Positions 6,502 to 7,549 of a DNA stretch of 7,549 bases are shown piece by piece (position 1 is the first letter of the stretch; every line of letters begins with the position of its first letter). This DNA comes from a bacterium. Its GTDB lineage: Bacteria > SZUA-79 > Acidulodesulfobacterales > Acidulodesulfobacteraceae. The stretch lies in contig JAKAKF010000086.1 in the NCBI GenBank assembly GCA_021813595.1, positions 1 through 7,549 on the forward strand, in the 5' to 3' direction. The position numbers and the translations under genes are program-made. The notes under the pieces are model-generated. The model did no database searches. It worked only from the letters and a program-made list of their open reading frames with translations, and was not told where the DNA came from.

Positions 6502-6571
6502 TAAGACTTTATAATGGTTTATGATTATAATGTATAATATAATATAAAACGGCGGTTAAAGCCAGAAAAAA

Positions 6572-7549
6572 ATGAAAAAAAACTTCGGAAGAAAAAATAA
6601 ATTTAATTATCTTGCGGCGGCGGCGCTTTGCCTGACTGTTTCCATATTATTAATTGCCGCGCCGAACGACCCCTCTTTTGCGGAAAAAGAGACAAAAAGC
6701 GCCGGAACCGGCGGAGCAATTTCCTACGTCTCAGTCCAAACCGTAACCTTAAAAGACGCCTTGAGGCTTGCCCTTAAACTTTATCCGGGGATATTGACAT
6801 CCAAATACTCCTATATATCATCGGCTTATACTAAAAATCAAACACTTTCCCAATACTACCCTCAAATTTCCGGAACCGCGGGATTTTCAAGGAATTCTTT
6901 TATGGAAGTAAGCAATAACGGCTTAATTTCGGGGGGGCAGATTTATAACGAACCTGGAATAAACTACTCTTTAAACAATTATTCGGCAACTTTAAACGCA
7001 ACATATATGCTTTATTCTTTCGGTTCGCGCTATTACAACTATCTTAACGCAAAATACCAGATGAAAGGGGCAAATGCGGGTTACAGTTATGCCGTCAACA
7101 GCGACCTTTATAACGTAATCCTCAATTTTGCCGAATATTTCGCAGATAAGGAACTGATGAAAACGGATAAAGAAAACTTTAAAAATGACGAAATCCAGTA
7201 TAAAGCGGCTGAGGCGTTTTACAAAGTCGGAACCGGCGACCTTTTAGACGCGGAGACGGCAAAAGCAACAATGGAAACGGCAAAAGCGGCTTATATAAAT
7301 TCGGTATTCAACGTAAAAATTGCAAGGCTCGCTCTTTTAAATTCCATAGGGCTTTCTTCTTCGAAAAAATACCGCTTCATAAATACGCTCAAATTTAAGC
7401 CGTTTAACAGCAAACTTCAAAAGCTTATGAAAACGGCTTTAAAATACAATCCTCAGTTAAAGCAAGCGGTTTACGCGGTAAAAGCGTCAAAGGCTTCGGT
7501 TAAAAAAGCGGCGAGCGGATACTTCCCTGCTTTTAACGCCGATTTTTCA
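6572..7549 (+). CDS. TolC-family outer-membrane efflux protein (N-terminal part, C-terminus off window)
   Basis: I translated this by eye from the ATG at 6572. It stays open for 326 residues to the window edge. It begins with a Sec signal peptide: a basic start (MKKNFGRKNK), a hydrophobic stretch at about 13-30, and a likely signal peptidase I site after SFA (35-37). C20 is not in a lipobox. The first OEP repeat follows: VTLKDALRLALKLYPG (58-73), YYPQISGTAGFS, a beta-strand segment ATLNATYMLYSFGSRYYN (typical lead into a long helix), and AEAFYKVGTGDLLDAETAK, the family's AGTGTLLDVLDAE-like motif. The second repeat starts near 281 (LQKLMKTALKYNPQLKQA). TolC-type trimers form the outer-membrane duct of efflux pumps or type I secretion, so adaptor and pump genes may follow rightward. 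No Shine-Dalgarno sequence is seen; A7 precedes and A8 follows the ATG's TG. A G7 run at 6931-6937 falls in residues 120-122 without breaking the frame. TolC-family membership is firm; the partner pump is unknown. Confidence 0.92.
   Translation, partial: MKKNFGRKNKFNYLAAAALCLTVSILLIAAPNDPSFAEKETKSAGTGGAISYVSVQTVTLKDALRLALKLYPGILTSKYSYISSAYTKNQTLSQYYPQISGTAGFSRNSFMEVSNNGLISGGQIYNEPGINYSLNNYSATLNATYMLYSFGSRYYNYLNAKYQMKGANAGYSYAVNSDLYNVILNFAEYFADKELMKTDKENFKNDEIQYKAAEAFYKVGTGDLLDAETAKATMETAKAAYINSVFNVKIARLALLNSIGLSSSKKYRFINTLKFKPFNSKLQKLMKTALKYNPQLKQAVYAVKASKASVKKAASGYFPAFNADFS

Noticed and set aside
6510..6543. Four TATAAT hexamers as a tandem promoter array
   Set aside because: None has a convincing -35 box at 16-18 bp; chance matches are expected in such AT-rich sequence.
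6550..6564. GGCGGTTAAAGCC before the tolC-like start as a regulatory hairpin
   Set aside because: Only a 3-bp GGC/GCC stem forms, too weak to support as a riboregulator or terminator.
6572..6682. TolC-like N-terminus as a lipoprotein signal (NodT/OprM type) at C20
   Set aside because: C20 sits inside the hydrophobic core and the preceding residues AAL do not form a lipobox. An SFA signal peptidase I site at 35-37 fits better.
1..7549. CRISPR array, tRNA, rRNA, insertion sequence or phage genes
   Set aside because: No spaced direct repeats, cloverleaf-like sequence, transposase motifs or terminal inverted repeats were found by eye; almost all of the window is assigned to coding genes.

Overview
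The window looks like the chromosome of an AT-rich Gram-negative bacterium with anaerobic or strictly redox-based energy metabolism. The evidence is a TolC-type outer-membrane protein with a Sec signal peptide, a bacterial RimO, and a soluble heterodisulfide-reductase (Hdr) operon of the kind known in sulfate reducers, syntrophs and their uncultured relatives (Desulfobacterota and neighbours). The exact lineage cannot be fixed from this sequence. An AT-rich deltaproteobacterial lineage is my best guess. A methanogen is ruled out by TolC and RimO.

Layout. From about 6411 down to the left edge everything reads leftward (minus strand): rimO (6411-5074), then a five-gene Hdr operon, hdrC (4924-4376), hdrB (4344-3460), hdrA (3350-1368), mvhD-like (1334-858) and an FrhB/FdhB-like multi-[4Fe-4S] protein (844 to beyond position 1, C-terminus missing). 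A good sigma70-type promoter (TTGACT, 17 bp, TATAAT) lies just after rimO and should drive the Hdr operon. Operon gaps are short (15 to 33 bp) except for a 109-bp gap between hdrB and hdrA, which holds a degenerate, hairpin-forming interspersed repeat. Rightward, a TolC-family outer-membrane factor starts at 6572 and runs off the right edge. The 160-bp divergent region between rimO and this gene holds a near-consensus promoter whose spacer is filled by an 18-bp perfect palindrome, very probably a repressor operator.

How the genes work together. HdrC (two [4Fe-4S] clusters) and HdrB (two complete CCG cysteine motifs, the non-cubane disulfide-reducing centre) form the disulfide-reductase arm. 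HdrA carries the FAD that in characterised relatives bifurcates electrons between a disulfide and ferredoxin. The MvhD-like protein is the [2Fe-2S] adaptor linking HdrA to an electron donor module. The FrhB-like protein sits where a donor-side or carrier-side subunit is expected. The real donor (NAD(P)H, H2, formate or other) and the disulfide substrate (CoM-S-S-CoB is not expected in a bacterium; a DsrC-type or other thiol is possible) are not visible, because the operon continues beyond the left edge. RimO and the TolC-like protein are probably functionally separate neighbours.

Cross-cutting observation: the three genes that begin transcripts (rimO, hdrC, tolC-like) lack a recognisable Shine-Dalgarno sequence, while the four genes inside the Hdr operon have one. 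No tRNA, rRNA, CRISPR array, insertion sequence or intergenic stretch over 300 bases was seen.
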